Source: Aphanomyces cochlioides
Lineage: Eukaryota; Oomycota; Saprolegniomycetes; Saprolegniales; Verrucalvaceae
Assembly: GCA_019828595.1 (NCBI GenBank)
Contig: JAHQRK010000009.1
Location: 1,054,001 to 1,118,000 of the forward strand
DNA length: 64,000 nt
Direction of reading: 5' to 3'
Part shown: positions 20,407 through 29,368 of the stretch, one piece after another
Layout of the letters: each line of letters opens with the position of its first letter
Numbering within the stretch: position 1 is the first letter of the stretch
Notes under the pieces: generated by a model
The model's input: the letters and a program-made list of their open reading frames with translations, nothing else
Told to the model about the DNA's origin: nothing
Database searches by the model: none
Program-made: the position numbers and the translations under genes

Positions 20407-23400
20407 TGCAATTTCGAAAATGAACAAAATCGATCGAAACTCTGGTAGAGAATCACTTGGTTCTCTGAGATGTGGCTGACCAGTTGGTGACAAACATGAT
20501 GAACTCTGGCCATGGACAACTATGACAACTTCGTGTTGATGGCAACAATTCCATGGCGTCCAAACAAGATATCGGGAATCTCTTCAGGCCACCCGGGGCG
20601 TCTTCTAGAGACCGCCGTGGTCTGTAGTTGCCTGGGGATAGCTAGACTTCATGGAGGGCTTTGGTTTCCCCGTGGGGGGAGGCAAGACAGAGACAGCCCT
20701 CTCACATTGCATGGGAGTGCGTGGACTTGACCGCATATTGCCCATGGCCGCCCACTCCCTCGCTTGAAGATTCGATTGCGTCTTGTTTTCTGCTGTACTT
20801 GGCAGGAACGAATGGCAGAGAGCCATTTTGACGACGCATTACGAAAAATGCACATTTTCAATTGTGCGACTGGCCGCCAACAACACCATGTGCTTACACC
20901 GGCGTCATCTTGAGGGTCGTCTTGGAGAATTTCAACTCGCGGCGAAACTTCATGATATCGAGCCAAGGAAAGCGGCGGTGGCGTTGATCGTATGCGCTGG
21001 GTCTTTTTGGATGCACAATTGACCTCGGAACGGCAGCGGGCACTCCAATCCTTCTCTTCGTTTCTGTCCTGGACATTACAAATTAATTTGTAGAGTCGAC
21101 CTGTAGGACATGTCTCGAACATTTCAATTTTCAAAATGAGACCACATGGAGAAGTTGAGGAAACGGCGACGCGGCGCCAATCGTTGGTCTCAAGAGGGAT
21201 GCAATGTTCCATGGAAGAAAACGCGGCAAACGGCTGCGGCGATCGCAATTTATTTGAATTGCGCCGCATCGTGGCGGAAATCACACAAGGTGATCAATCT
21301 GATGCGTCGTTGGCTTCTCCATCTGGTTGCGCCATATTCTTGGTTCAAAGACGACAATCCCAACGCGGGTGAATTCCTCTCGCTCGGGGGATAAAGATGA
21401 GAGGGTGAGATATCACACGCAAGCATGTCGTGAATAGCTCCTTTCGTGCCAGCACGATGCACGTCCAGCGCTCTTTGTCGGCGAGATTTCCATGTCATTA
21501 GCATGTCCAGCGCCATCATCGTCAAAATCTGAGCAAAAAGATTTCATTACATCTGGCCTCCCTGTAATCTGCCAGACAAAGAGAGAGCACCAGATTGTGA
21601 AACTTGTAAGAGATGGGTAACAAACAGCTCGATAGACAGGGCCTCTCTCCCTCGCTCCCATCGAGATGGACCGCTTTGTCAAAATAGTCCACCGAACGCC
21701 ATCTGCCGCTCATTTCCCCAGAGAAATGTTTTATGAAACCGAAAATGGAATAGAAAGTTTGTATGGAAAAACAGTTACACGTAAAAAACAGGGAAAAAGA
21801 AACAGTGGAAAAAAGTTGGTCATTTTGCAAATTGCGCGCAACTTGTCAGACAAGACAATGCCGCCACTCCAAGTCAAAGACTTGGTGCGTCTCGTGGAGA
21901 CGCCGAAAGAACAAGCTGCCGATGCCCTCGCACAACTTGGAGGCGTCGAAGGAGTTGCACATTCGCTCAATGTCGCGCTCGATCAAGGTCTCGACACCCA
22001 CAATGCCGCAGATCTCGCCGCTCGTGAAGCCACGTATGGCAGAAACTACATTGAACCAGAGAAACCACAGACCATCCTACAACTCATGTGGCAAGCGTTT
22101 CAAGACTTGACCATCATGATCTTGACGGGGGCAGGTGTCATCTCGCTCGTCCTTGGGTTCATTCCGTTCCCTAAATCCACAGCGGATAAGCAGTCCAAGT
22201 TGCGCATGCTCGCCGGAAGCACGCACGACTCAAGCACGACGTGGATCGAAGGCGCGTCGATTATCTTTGCCGTTCTGATCGTCGTCTTCGTGACGGCCAT
22301 CAACGACTACCAGAAGGAGAAGCAATTCCGTGCCTTGAATGCCGTCAAGGAAGACGAGAAGATCAAAGTCATCCGCAACGGTGTGCCTGATGAAGTGAGC
22401 AAGTTCGACTTGGTCGTCGGTGACATTGTACGTGTCGACCTCGGCGACATCATTCCTGCTGACGGTTTGGTCTTTGATGAGAACGACTTGAAGCTGGATG
22501 AAAGCGCCATGACGGGTGAATCCGTTCTGCTCCGCAAGGACCGCAAGACGGCTCCGTTCTTGCTGTCCGGCACCAAAGTCATGGAAGGCGTCGGCAAGAT
22601 GCTCGTGATCTGTGTGGGTGAAAACTCGCAAGCTGGTATCATTTCCAAGCTCATCATGGGCAAAGGCCAACGTCCAGCGGCTTCGGAACCTGTGGAAGAC
22701 AACTATGCGGCCCTTGAGACCCCCAAGGCGTCGGACGATGCTCCATCGAAGAAGCAAAAGAAGGAAGACAACGATGACGACGACGAGGATGAAATCAAGT
22801 CTCCATTGCAAGACAAGTTGGATCGTTTGACGGTGCTCATCGGCAAGTTGGGTCTGTGGACGTCCATCATTGTGTTTGTGGCGATGGTCATCCGCTTTTC
22901 GATTTCCAAGTTTGCGATTGACAAAGCATCGTGGAGCAACGAGTACCTCAAATACTACTTGAGCCACTTCATCCTCGGTGTGACTGTCTTGGTCGTGGCT
23001 ATCCCTGAAGGTTTGCCTTTGGCTGTGACGATCGCGCTTGCCTTTTCCGTCAAGAAGATGCTTAAAGACAACAACTTGGTGCGTCACTTGGATGCCTGCG
23101 AGACCATGGGAAGTGCCACGACCATTTGCTCTGACAAGACTGGTACGCTCACGACCAACCGCATGACGGTGGTCCAATGCTACGTCGACACTGAAGAGTT
23201 CTCGGTGGCTTCGTCGCTTCATCTCCGTGCGTCGGCCACGACTCGTCAGATCCTCTGCGACAGCATTTGCATCAACTCGACGGCTGAAATTCTTCCACCC
23301 AAACAAGTCGGTGCTCAACCTGAACACACGGGAAACAAAACCGAGTGTGCCTTGCTCCAGTTCGCCGCCGACATGGGTGTCCAATACCCAGAAGTCCGCA

Positions 23401-25051
23401 AGACCACACATATTTGCCACATGATCACGTTCAGCAGTGCGAAGAAGCGCATGTCTGTCGTCGTTCCGCTCTCGGCGACTCGTTGCCGCATCTTCACCAA
23501 AGGCGCGAGTGAAATCGTCCTTGGTCTCTGCACTTCCAAACTCAACTTGGATGGATCCGTGTCCGAGTTTGGTCCTGCTGATTATGCGTTGGTGAACTCG
23601 TCCATCATTGACAAGTACGCCAACCAAGCGTACCGCACGTTGTGTTTGGCATACCGTGACGTGGATGGCTCTCCTGAAGACGTCAAGTCGTGGTCGGACG
23701 ATGACATTGAGAAGGACTTGACCTGCATCTGCATTGTTGGCATCGAAGATCCTGTCCGAGAAGAAGTCCCCGAGTCCATCCGTCAGTGCAACCAAGCTGG
23801 CATCGTGGTGCGCATGGTGACGGGAGACAACATTGCGACGGCCAAGTCGATCGCGCTGAAGTGTGGCATCATTAGTCCGAATGACGGGTCGTTGGTGATG
23901 GAAGGGTCGGCGTTCCGAGCTCGTGTGTTGGACTCGAATGGGACCATCAAGCAAGACGAGTTTGACAAGATTTGGCCGATGCTTCGTGTGTTGGCTCGCT
24001 CGAGTCCAAAGGACAAGCACACGCTTGTGTCTGGCTTGATTTCATCGAATGTGGTTCCCCATGGACCCCAAGTGGTGGCAGTGACTGGCGATGGTACCAA
24101 CGATGCTCCTGCTTTGAAGAAGGCCGACGTTGGTTTTGCCATGGGTATTTGCGGCACTGCTGTCGCCAAGGATGCATCGGACATTATCTTGATGGACGAC
24201 AATTTCAAGTCGATCGTGAACGCCGTCAAGTGGGGCCGCAACGTGTATGACTCGATTGCCAAGTTTTTGCAATTTCAATTGACGGTCAACTTGGTTGCTA
24301 TTACTGTTGCTGTCGTCGGCGCAATTGTGATGGAGGAATCTCCCTTGACTGCCATCCAACTGCTTTGGGTGAACTTGATCATGGACACCTTTGCTTCGCT
24401 TGCTTTGGCCACGGATACACCAACGGACGCAATGCTTAAGCGCAAGCCATATTCTCGTACCAAGGCACTTGTGTCGGAACGTATGACCAAACACATTATT
24501 GGCCAAGGCATCTTCCAACTCGTTATCATCCTTCTCATGACGTTTGTCGGCGACAAGATCTTTGGTATCCTACCTGGTCGCAAGGGCGACCGCACTGGAT
24601 CCGGCCCTACGGTGCACTACACAATGGTGTTTAATACCTTTGTGTTCTTACAACTATTTAATGAGATCAACGCGCGCCGCATCCATGACGAGATGAATGT
24701 GTTTGAAGGTATTTTCTCGAACCAGCTCTTCGTGGGTATCTCTGTCATCCAAATTGTGTTGCAAGTGTGCATTGTCCAGTTTGGTGGCGTTGTCTTTGGT
24801 TGTGCAGCATTGGACGGTGGTCAATGGGCGGCTTGCGTTTTGATCGGAGCCTTGTCATTGCCAATGGGTGCATTGCTTCGATTGTACCAGGCTCAACACA
24901 TGCCATCCTACTTCACGATTTGCAAAGAAGAGACTCCAGTAGTGTATAGTCCCAACGCCCGCAGCAAGGAACGGTGGCAGCGAACCTTTTCCCGTCTGCG
25001 AACTCAACTCCGAGTTGTCAAGGCTTTCCAAAACTCAGTGAACGCCAAGAA
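17219..25051. repeat. Large inverted repeat: arms are PMCA copies 3 and 4
   Basis: Arms of about 3.2 kb (17219-20403 and 21861-25051) are reverse complements with almost no differences. One silent change is visible, at the GGT/GGC glycine codon in LGGVEGV. The similarity stops at the start codon on one side and about 8 codons before the stop on the other, so the flanks and the 1.45-kb spacer are unrelated. This points to duplication or conversion limited to coding sequence. Confidence 0.93.
20407..21857. other. Spacer between divergent PMCA copies 3 and 4
   Basis: The 1451 nt hold the upstream regions of two head-to-head ATPase genes. Only short unrecognised ORFs are present on either strand, none with a plausible exon partner. 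The two gene-proximal ends are not similar, so the near-identical coding sequences have different immediate promoters. Confidence 0.6.
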
Positions 25052-25076
25052 GTTGCATCTCAAGGATAAGCTATAA
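21858..25076 (+). CDS. PMCA-type Ca2+ ATPase, copy 4 (intronless; right arm of inverted repeat)
   Basis: A single frame of 1072 residues from ATG 21858 (MPPLQVKDLV), chosen because it matches the N-terminus of copy 3. The ORF itself extends 64 codons further upstream without similarity. TGES, PEGLP, DKTGTLTTNRM (Asp426), TGDGTNDAP and the Asp/Lys-rich cytosolic insert are as in copy 3. The C-terminal helix RLRTQLRVVKAFQ may bind calmodulin weakly. Only the last residues differ (LHLKDKL against LQLMANF in copy 3). The gene is divergent from copy 3 and convergent with copy 5. Confidence 0.93.
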   Translation: MPPLQVKDLVRLVETPKEQAADALAQLGGVEGVAHSLNVALDQGLDTHNAADLAAREATYGRNYIEPEKPQTILQLMWQAFQDLTIMILTGAGVISLVLGFIPFPKSTADKQSKLRMLAGSTHDSSTTWIEGASIIFAVLIVVFVTAINDYQKEKQFRALNAVKEDEKIKVIRNGVPDEVSKFDLVVGDIVRVDLGDIIPADGLVFDENDLKLDESAMTGESVLLRKDRKTAPFLLSGTKVMEGVGKMLVICVGENSQAGIISKLIMGKGQRPAASEPVEDNYAALETPKASDDAPSKKQKKEDNDDDDEDEIKSPLQDKLDRLTVLIGKLGLWTSIIVFVAMVIRFSISKFAIDKASWSNEYLKYYLSHFILGVTVLVVAIPEGLPLAVTIALAFSVKKMLKDNNLVRHLDACETMGSATTICSDKTGTLTTNRMTVVQCYVDTEEFSVASSLHLRASATTRQILCDSICINSTAEILPPKQVGAQPEHTGNKTECALLQFAADMGVQYPEVRKTTHICHMITFSSAKKRMSVVVPLSATRCRIFTKGASEIVLGLCTSKLNLDGSVSEFGPADYALVNSSIIDKYANQAYRTLCLAYRDVDGSPEDVKSWSDDDIEKDLTCICIVGIEDPVREEVPESIRQCNQAGIVVRMVTGDNIATAKSIALKCGIISPNDGSLVMEGSAFRARVLDSNGTIKQDEFDKIWPMLRVLARSSPKDKHTLVSGLISSNVVPHGPQVVAVTGDGTNDAPALKKADVGFAMGICGTAVAKDASDIILMDDNFKSIVNAVKWGRNVYDSIAKFLQFQLTVNLVAITVAVVGAIVMEESPLTAIQLLWVNLIMDTFASLALATDTPTDAMLKRKPYSRTKALVSERMTKHIIGQGIFQLVIILLMTFVGDKIFGILPGRKGDRTGSGPTVHYTMVFNTFVFLQLFNEINARRIHDEMNVFEGIFSNQLFVGISVIQIVLQVCIVQFGGVVFGCAALDGGQWAACVLIGALSLPMGALLRLYQAQHMPSYFTICKEETPVVYSPNARSKERWQRTFSRLRTQLRVVKAFQNSVNAKKLHLKDKL

Positions 25077-25642
25077 AATGTATAACCAATATTCTATACT
25101 CTGTCTTAAAGCATTGCCTTGATATGATCGTCCACTTAATCCAACTACCATAGTCAGACGAGTCAACTTCATTATCTCCACTCTCCGTTGCCACGAGGAC
25201 AGTAATTTGAAACAATACCCATTGAGAAAAAGTACCTAAGTACCTAATGGGTATGAGTACCTGGGTGATAATGTCAACCATCCACCCAGATCAGTTCTGG
25301 AAATTGAAATTACCCTTCCCAGCTGGACGAAGAAGAAAGATGACATTCTCCATGTCGTCATCATATCCATCATGTTGGGGAGGAAGAATCGACCGCGATG
25401 CATCCACGCTGGGATGCAACTCTTGATGAAATTCACCTTCAGCCCAAGCAGTGCCCGACAAAAAAGCGACGACAATTTCAGCCGTCTTAAAAGTTAGGAA
25501 GAACAATAACGACGGAGGAAAGATAGAATGGTTGGCACTGATTTTTTCGTAGAGATAGGTTGAGGCTGCTGCAAACTCGATGAAGATGTGCATGTGTATT
25601 ATCAAATAATTAAGAGTAGAGACGTATGGTGGTGCAATATTT
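25077..25642. other. Intergenic between convergent PMCA copies 4 and 5
   Basis: A minus-strand reading at about 25290-25500 looks protein-like (KTAEIVVAFLSGTAWAEGEF), but its ORF runs into the end of copy 5 in another frame and I cannot assign it. A short inverted repeat, ACCCATT...AATGGGT with repeated GTACCTA between the arms, lies at about 25217-25252. Confidence 0.45.
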
Positions 25643-28600
25643 TCACCATTGAGGCATAAAACGATCAGGAACAAGACGGAGGACAAAGCGCATGGGAAGA
25701 GAGAGGGCGCCGAGCGCCAGGCAGATCACCCACTGCGTTCCATCCAAAGCAACACAACCAAATGCAAACGAACCGAACTGGACAATGCATGCCTGGAGGA
25801 CGACTTGGGCAAGCGCCATGCCGACGAACAACTTGTTGCGGAAAATCCCGCTGAACACATTAACTTCGTCGTGGATTCGGCGGGCATTGATTTCGTTGAA
25901 GAGTTGGAGAAAGACGAAGGTGTTGAAGACCATCGTGTAGTGAACGGTCGGATCGTTCGACGTTCGCTTGTACTTTTGGCCGGGTGGAATGTTGAAAATG
26001 ACATCTCCGGCAAAAGTCATCGTGAGCATAATCGCAAGCTGCATGACGGATTGACCAAAGATGTGCTTGGACATGGTCTTGGAAATCAGAGGAGCATGGC
26101 GAGGATACGGGTCTCGCTCCAACATGGCTGGCGTAGGAGCGTCGGTGGCCAAGGCGAGGGAGGCAAAGGCATTCATAATCAAGTTGACCCAAATCAACTG
26201 AACTGCAGTTAGCGGCGACTCTTCAATAACGACCGCACCGATCAACGCAGTCAAGACAGCCACCAAGTTGACCGTCAATTGAAATTGCAAAAACTTGGCA
26301 ATCGAGTCATACACGTTGCGGCCCCACTTGACGGCGTTCACGATCGACTTGAAATTGTCGTCCATCAAGATAATGTCCGATGCATCCTTGGCGACAGCAG
26401 TGCCGCAAATACCCATGGCAAAACCAACGTCGGCCTTCTTCAAAGCAGGAGCATCGTTGGTACCATCGCCAGTCACTGCCACCACTTGGGGTCCATGGGG
26501 AACCACATTCGATGAAATCAAGCCAGACACAAGCGTGTGCTTGTCCTTTGGACTCGAGCGAGCCAACACACGAAGCATCGGCCAAATCTTGTCAAACTCG
26601 TCTTGCTTGATGGTCCCATTCGAGTCCAACACACGAGCTCGGAACGCCGACCCTTCCATCACCAACGACCCGTCATTCGGACTAATGATGCCACACTTCA
26701 GCGCGATCGACTTGGCCGTCGCAATGTTGTCTCCCGTCACCATGCGCACCACGATGCCAGCTTGGTTGCACTGACGGATGGACTCGGGGACTTCTTCTCG
26801 GACAGGATCTTCGATGCCAACAATGCAGATGCAGGTCAAGTCCTTCTCAATGTCATCGTCCGACCACGACTTGACGTCTTCAGGAGAGCCATCCACGTCA
26901 CGGTATGCCAAACACAACGTGCGGTACGCTTGGTTGGCGTACTTGTCAATGATGGACGAGTTCACCAACGCATAATCAGCAGGACCAAACTCGGACACGG
27001 ATCCATCCAAGTTGAGTTTGGAAGTGCAGAGACCAAGGACGATTTCACTCGCGCCTTTGGTGAAGATGCGGCAACGAGTCGCCGAGAGCGGAACGACGAC
27101 AGACATGCGCTTCTTCGCACTGCTGAACGTGATCATGTGGCAAATATGTGTGGTCTTGCGGACTTCTGGGTATTGGACACCCATGTCGGCGGCGAACTGG
27201 AGCAAGGCACACTCGGTTTTGTTTCCCGTGTGTTCAGGTTGAGCACCGACTTGTTTGGGTGGAAGAATTTCAGCCGTCGAGTTGATGCAAATGCTGTCGC
27301 AGAGAAGTCGTTGAGTTGTTGGACAAGCACGGAGTCGCAAAGATGAGGCCGACGTGAACTCTTCAGTGTCGAGATAGCACTCGACAACAGTCATGCGGTT
27401 AGTTGTGAGCGTGCCCGTCTTGTCGGAGCAAATGGTCGTGGCACTTCCCATGGTCTCGCAGGCATCCAAGTGACGCACCAAGTTGTTGTCTTTGAGCATT
27501 TCCCTCACGGAGAAAGCAAGTGCAATCGTCACAGCGAGTGGCAATCCTTCAGGCAGCGAGAGGACCAAGATGGTCACACCAAGAATAAAGTGGCTGACGA
27601 AGTCTTCAACGTACTGTCGGTCCCATGATTCTCCGTTTATCCAAAACTTGACAATGGAAAAGCGAACGACGAGAGCCACAAAGACAAAGATTGCGACGGA
27701 GAGCCCGAGTTTGCTCAAGAAGATTGCCAAGCGGTTGAGCTTTCCTTGCAAGGGAGAGGATGGCTCTGGTTCGGTCATGACCGGTTTCTCGTCAGCGTAA
27801 TCTTCTCGAGGAGTGCTCATCAGACTGTACTCGGTGCCGATTGTATCTTGCTTGGATCCTTTCTCCGCCAGCTTTTTCTTCACGGAGTTGCTCAAGATCA
27901 GCTTCGAAATGATTCCAGCTTGCGCATTCTCACCGACGCAAATGACGAGCATCTTGCCGACGCCTTCCATGACTTTGGTCCCCGACAGAAGAAACGGAGC
28001 CGCCTTGCTGTCCTTGTGGATGAGGATGGTTTCGCCCGTCATGGCACTCTCGTCGAGTTTCAAGTCCGTCTCGTCAAAGACAAGACCGTCAGCAGGAATG
28101 ATGTCGCCGAGGTCGACGCGGACAATGTCGCCGACGACCAAGTCAAACTTGCTCACTTCCGCAGGCACGCCATTGCGGATGACTTTGATCTTTTCATCTT
28201 CCTTGACGGCATTCAACGCGCGGAACTGTTTCTCCTTCTGGTACTCGTTGATAGCCGAGACGAGTGTGACGACAGCAACTGCAAAGAGAATTGCCACCCC
28301 TTCGATCCAAGTATGCCTGAGGCTGGACGCAAGGTTTCGCGTGGTTGTGGAAGAGGACGTAGGAAGGGGTAAGAAGCCCAAGATGATTGAAAGCACGCCG
28401 GCGCCAGTCAAGATCATCAACGTGACGTCCTTGAAAGCATGCCACATGAGTTGAAAGATCGTCTTTGGGGGCTTTGGCTCGATAAAGTTCTTGCCGTAGA
28501 GTCTTTCGCGTTCATGGATATCATCGGGATTGCGTTCATCCAGGCCATGGTCGAGTGAGACGCAGAGAGCGTTCGCGATGCCCTCGACGCCCCCCAGAGC

Positions 28601-28678
28601 TGCAAGGGCACCGGGGGCGTCGTCGTTGTGTGATTCAATGAGGCGGACAAGGTCCTCCACCGACAATTTCATGTGCAT
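25643..28678 (-). CDS. PMCA-type Ca2+ ATPase, copy 5 (intronless, no calmodulin-binding tail)
   Basis: A single frame of 1011 residues from ATG 28678 (MHMKLSVEDLV). TGET, PEGLP, DKTGTLTTNRM (Asp419) and TGDGTNDAP are intact. The protein ends at DRFMPQW after the last membrane segment, as in copy 2, so both lack the calmodulin-binding region. Copies 2 and 5 also share the RLRACPTTQRLLCDS variant after the phosphorylation site. Despite this pairing, the intron of copy 2 is cleanly absent here (HAFKDVTLMILTGAG is continuous). The central 1036 nt (26269-27304) are nearly identical to copies 2, 3 and 4. Confidence 0.93.
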   Translation of the reverse strand: MHMKLSVEDLVRLIESHNDDAPGALAALGGVEGIANALCVSLDHGLDERNPDDIHERERLYGKNFIEPKPPKTIFQLMWHAFKDVTLMILTGAGVLSIILGFLPLPTSSSTTTRNLASSLRHTWIEGVAILFAVAVVTLVSAINEYQKEKQFRALNAVKEDEKIKVIRNGVPAEVSKFDLVVGDIVRVDLGDIIPADGLVFDETDLKLDESAMTGETILIHKDSKAAPFLLSGTKVMEGVGKMLVICVGENAQAGIISKLILSNSVKKKLAEKGSKQDTIGTEYSLMSTPREDYADEKPVMTEPEPSSPLQGKLNRLAIFLSKLGLSVAIFVFVALVVRFSIVKFWINGESWDRQYVEDFVSHFILGVTILVLSLPEGLPLAVTIALAFSVREMLKDNNLVRHLDACETMGSATTICSDKTGTLTTNRMTVVECYLDTEEFTSASSLRLRACPTTQRLLCDSICINSTAEILPPKQVGAQPEHTGNKTECALLQFAADMGVQYPEVRKTTHICHMITFSSAKKRMSVVVPLSATRCRIFTKGASEIVLGLCTSKLNLDGSVSEFGPADYALVNSSIIDKYANQAYRTLCLAYRDVDGSPEDVKSWSDDDIEKDLTCICIVGIEDPVREEVPESIRQCNQAGIVVRMVTGDNIATAKSIALKCGIISPNDGSLVMEGSAFRARVLDSNGTIKQDEFDKIWPMLRVLARSSPKDKHTLVSGLISSNVVPHGPQVVAVTGDGTNDAPALKKADVGFAMGICGTAVAKDASDIILMDDNFKSIVNAVKWGRNVYDSIAKFLQFQLTVNLVAVLTALIGAVVIEESPLTAVQLIWVNLIMNAFASLALATDAPTPAMLERDPYPRHAPLISKTMSKHIFGQSVMQLAIMLTMTFAGDVIFNIPPGQKYKRTSNDPTVHYTMVFNTFVFLQLFNEINARRIHDEVNVFSGIFRNKLFVGMALAQVVLQACIVQFGSFAFGCVALDGTQWVICLALGALSLPMRFVLRLVPDRFMPQW

Positions 28679-29368
28679 GGTGGATGGAAAATTTGAAAAT
28701 GAGCTCTAGTCGAAACAAATCCATGCTCCAAGTTGAAGGTCCAACGTTGAGAAAAACACGTTTGCGACAGCGTGAGTCTGATGCCACACTCTCGTGGATA
28801 TGGATACATCCATCTCGTCTCCACCGTGTTGGGCTGCTATCGCTTGATGTATTTGAGTCAAAACGGGCGGCCAAGACACACGTGGCCGTCAATGGACTGT
28901 CAACCAAAGCCACCGTGGCGACGAACTCTCCACTCTGGGCTGCGTTTGGCCATTTTTAGAGATTCCAACGAGTGCCGATCCTTCCAAAAGGATGCGAGAG
29001 CGTTCTTTCATGGCATTCTCTGTTGTTGGCGATCGGTCAGATAGGCTGACGACTGCAATCGTTTGCGCTGTCGCAGCGTTTCCGTCCACTCTTTTGCAAT
29101 CTGCATTTAGGTTTGGGGTGCCGAATGTTCGATCGAAATCTTTTTTTTCGATGAGACATTTGGGATATGTGAGATTCCTATCCACCTTTCGAGTGTGCAT
29201 GGCCGCGACGTCTCGTGACGTTATTCACCTTGTAGCGATGGATTTTCCGCGTCCTGCGCATTGAAAAGGCGGTCGACAGCATGGAGAGGAAGGCCGAAGC
29301 GGAAATATACAATGGATGCCCTGTATTTACAATGGATTAACTCTTTGTATGCATGTGCAAGCTTGGTC
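28679..29368. other. Intergenic, upstream of PMCA copy 5 and downstream of copy 6
   Basis: Nothing beyond short ORFs (about 90 codons) without recognisable motifs. The right end has a run of eight T residues near 29138. Confidence 0.5.

Noticed and set aside
20407..20493. Longer N-terminus for PMCA copy 3 (29 extra residues), and likewise 64 for copy 4
   Set aside because: The extensions are unrelated to each other and to other copies, while similarity begins exactly at the internal ATGs.
25291..25686. Minus-strand 131-codon ORF between PMCA copies 4 and 5
   Set aside because: Overlaps the end of copy 5 in another frame; one part looks protein-like but no family or start supports it.
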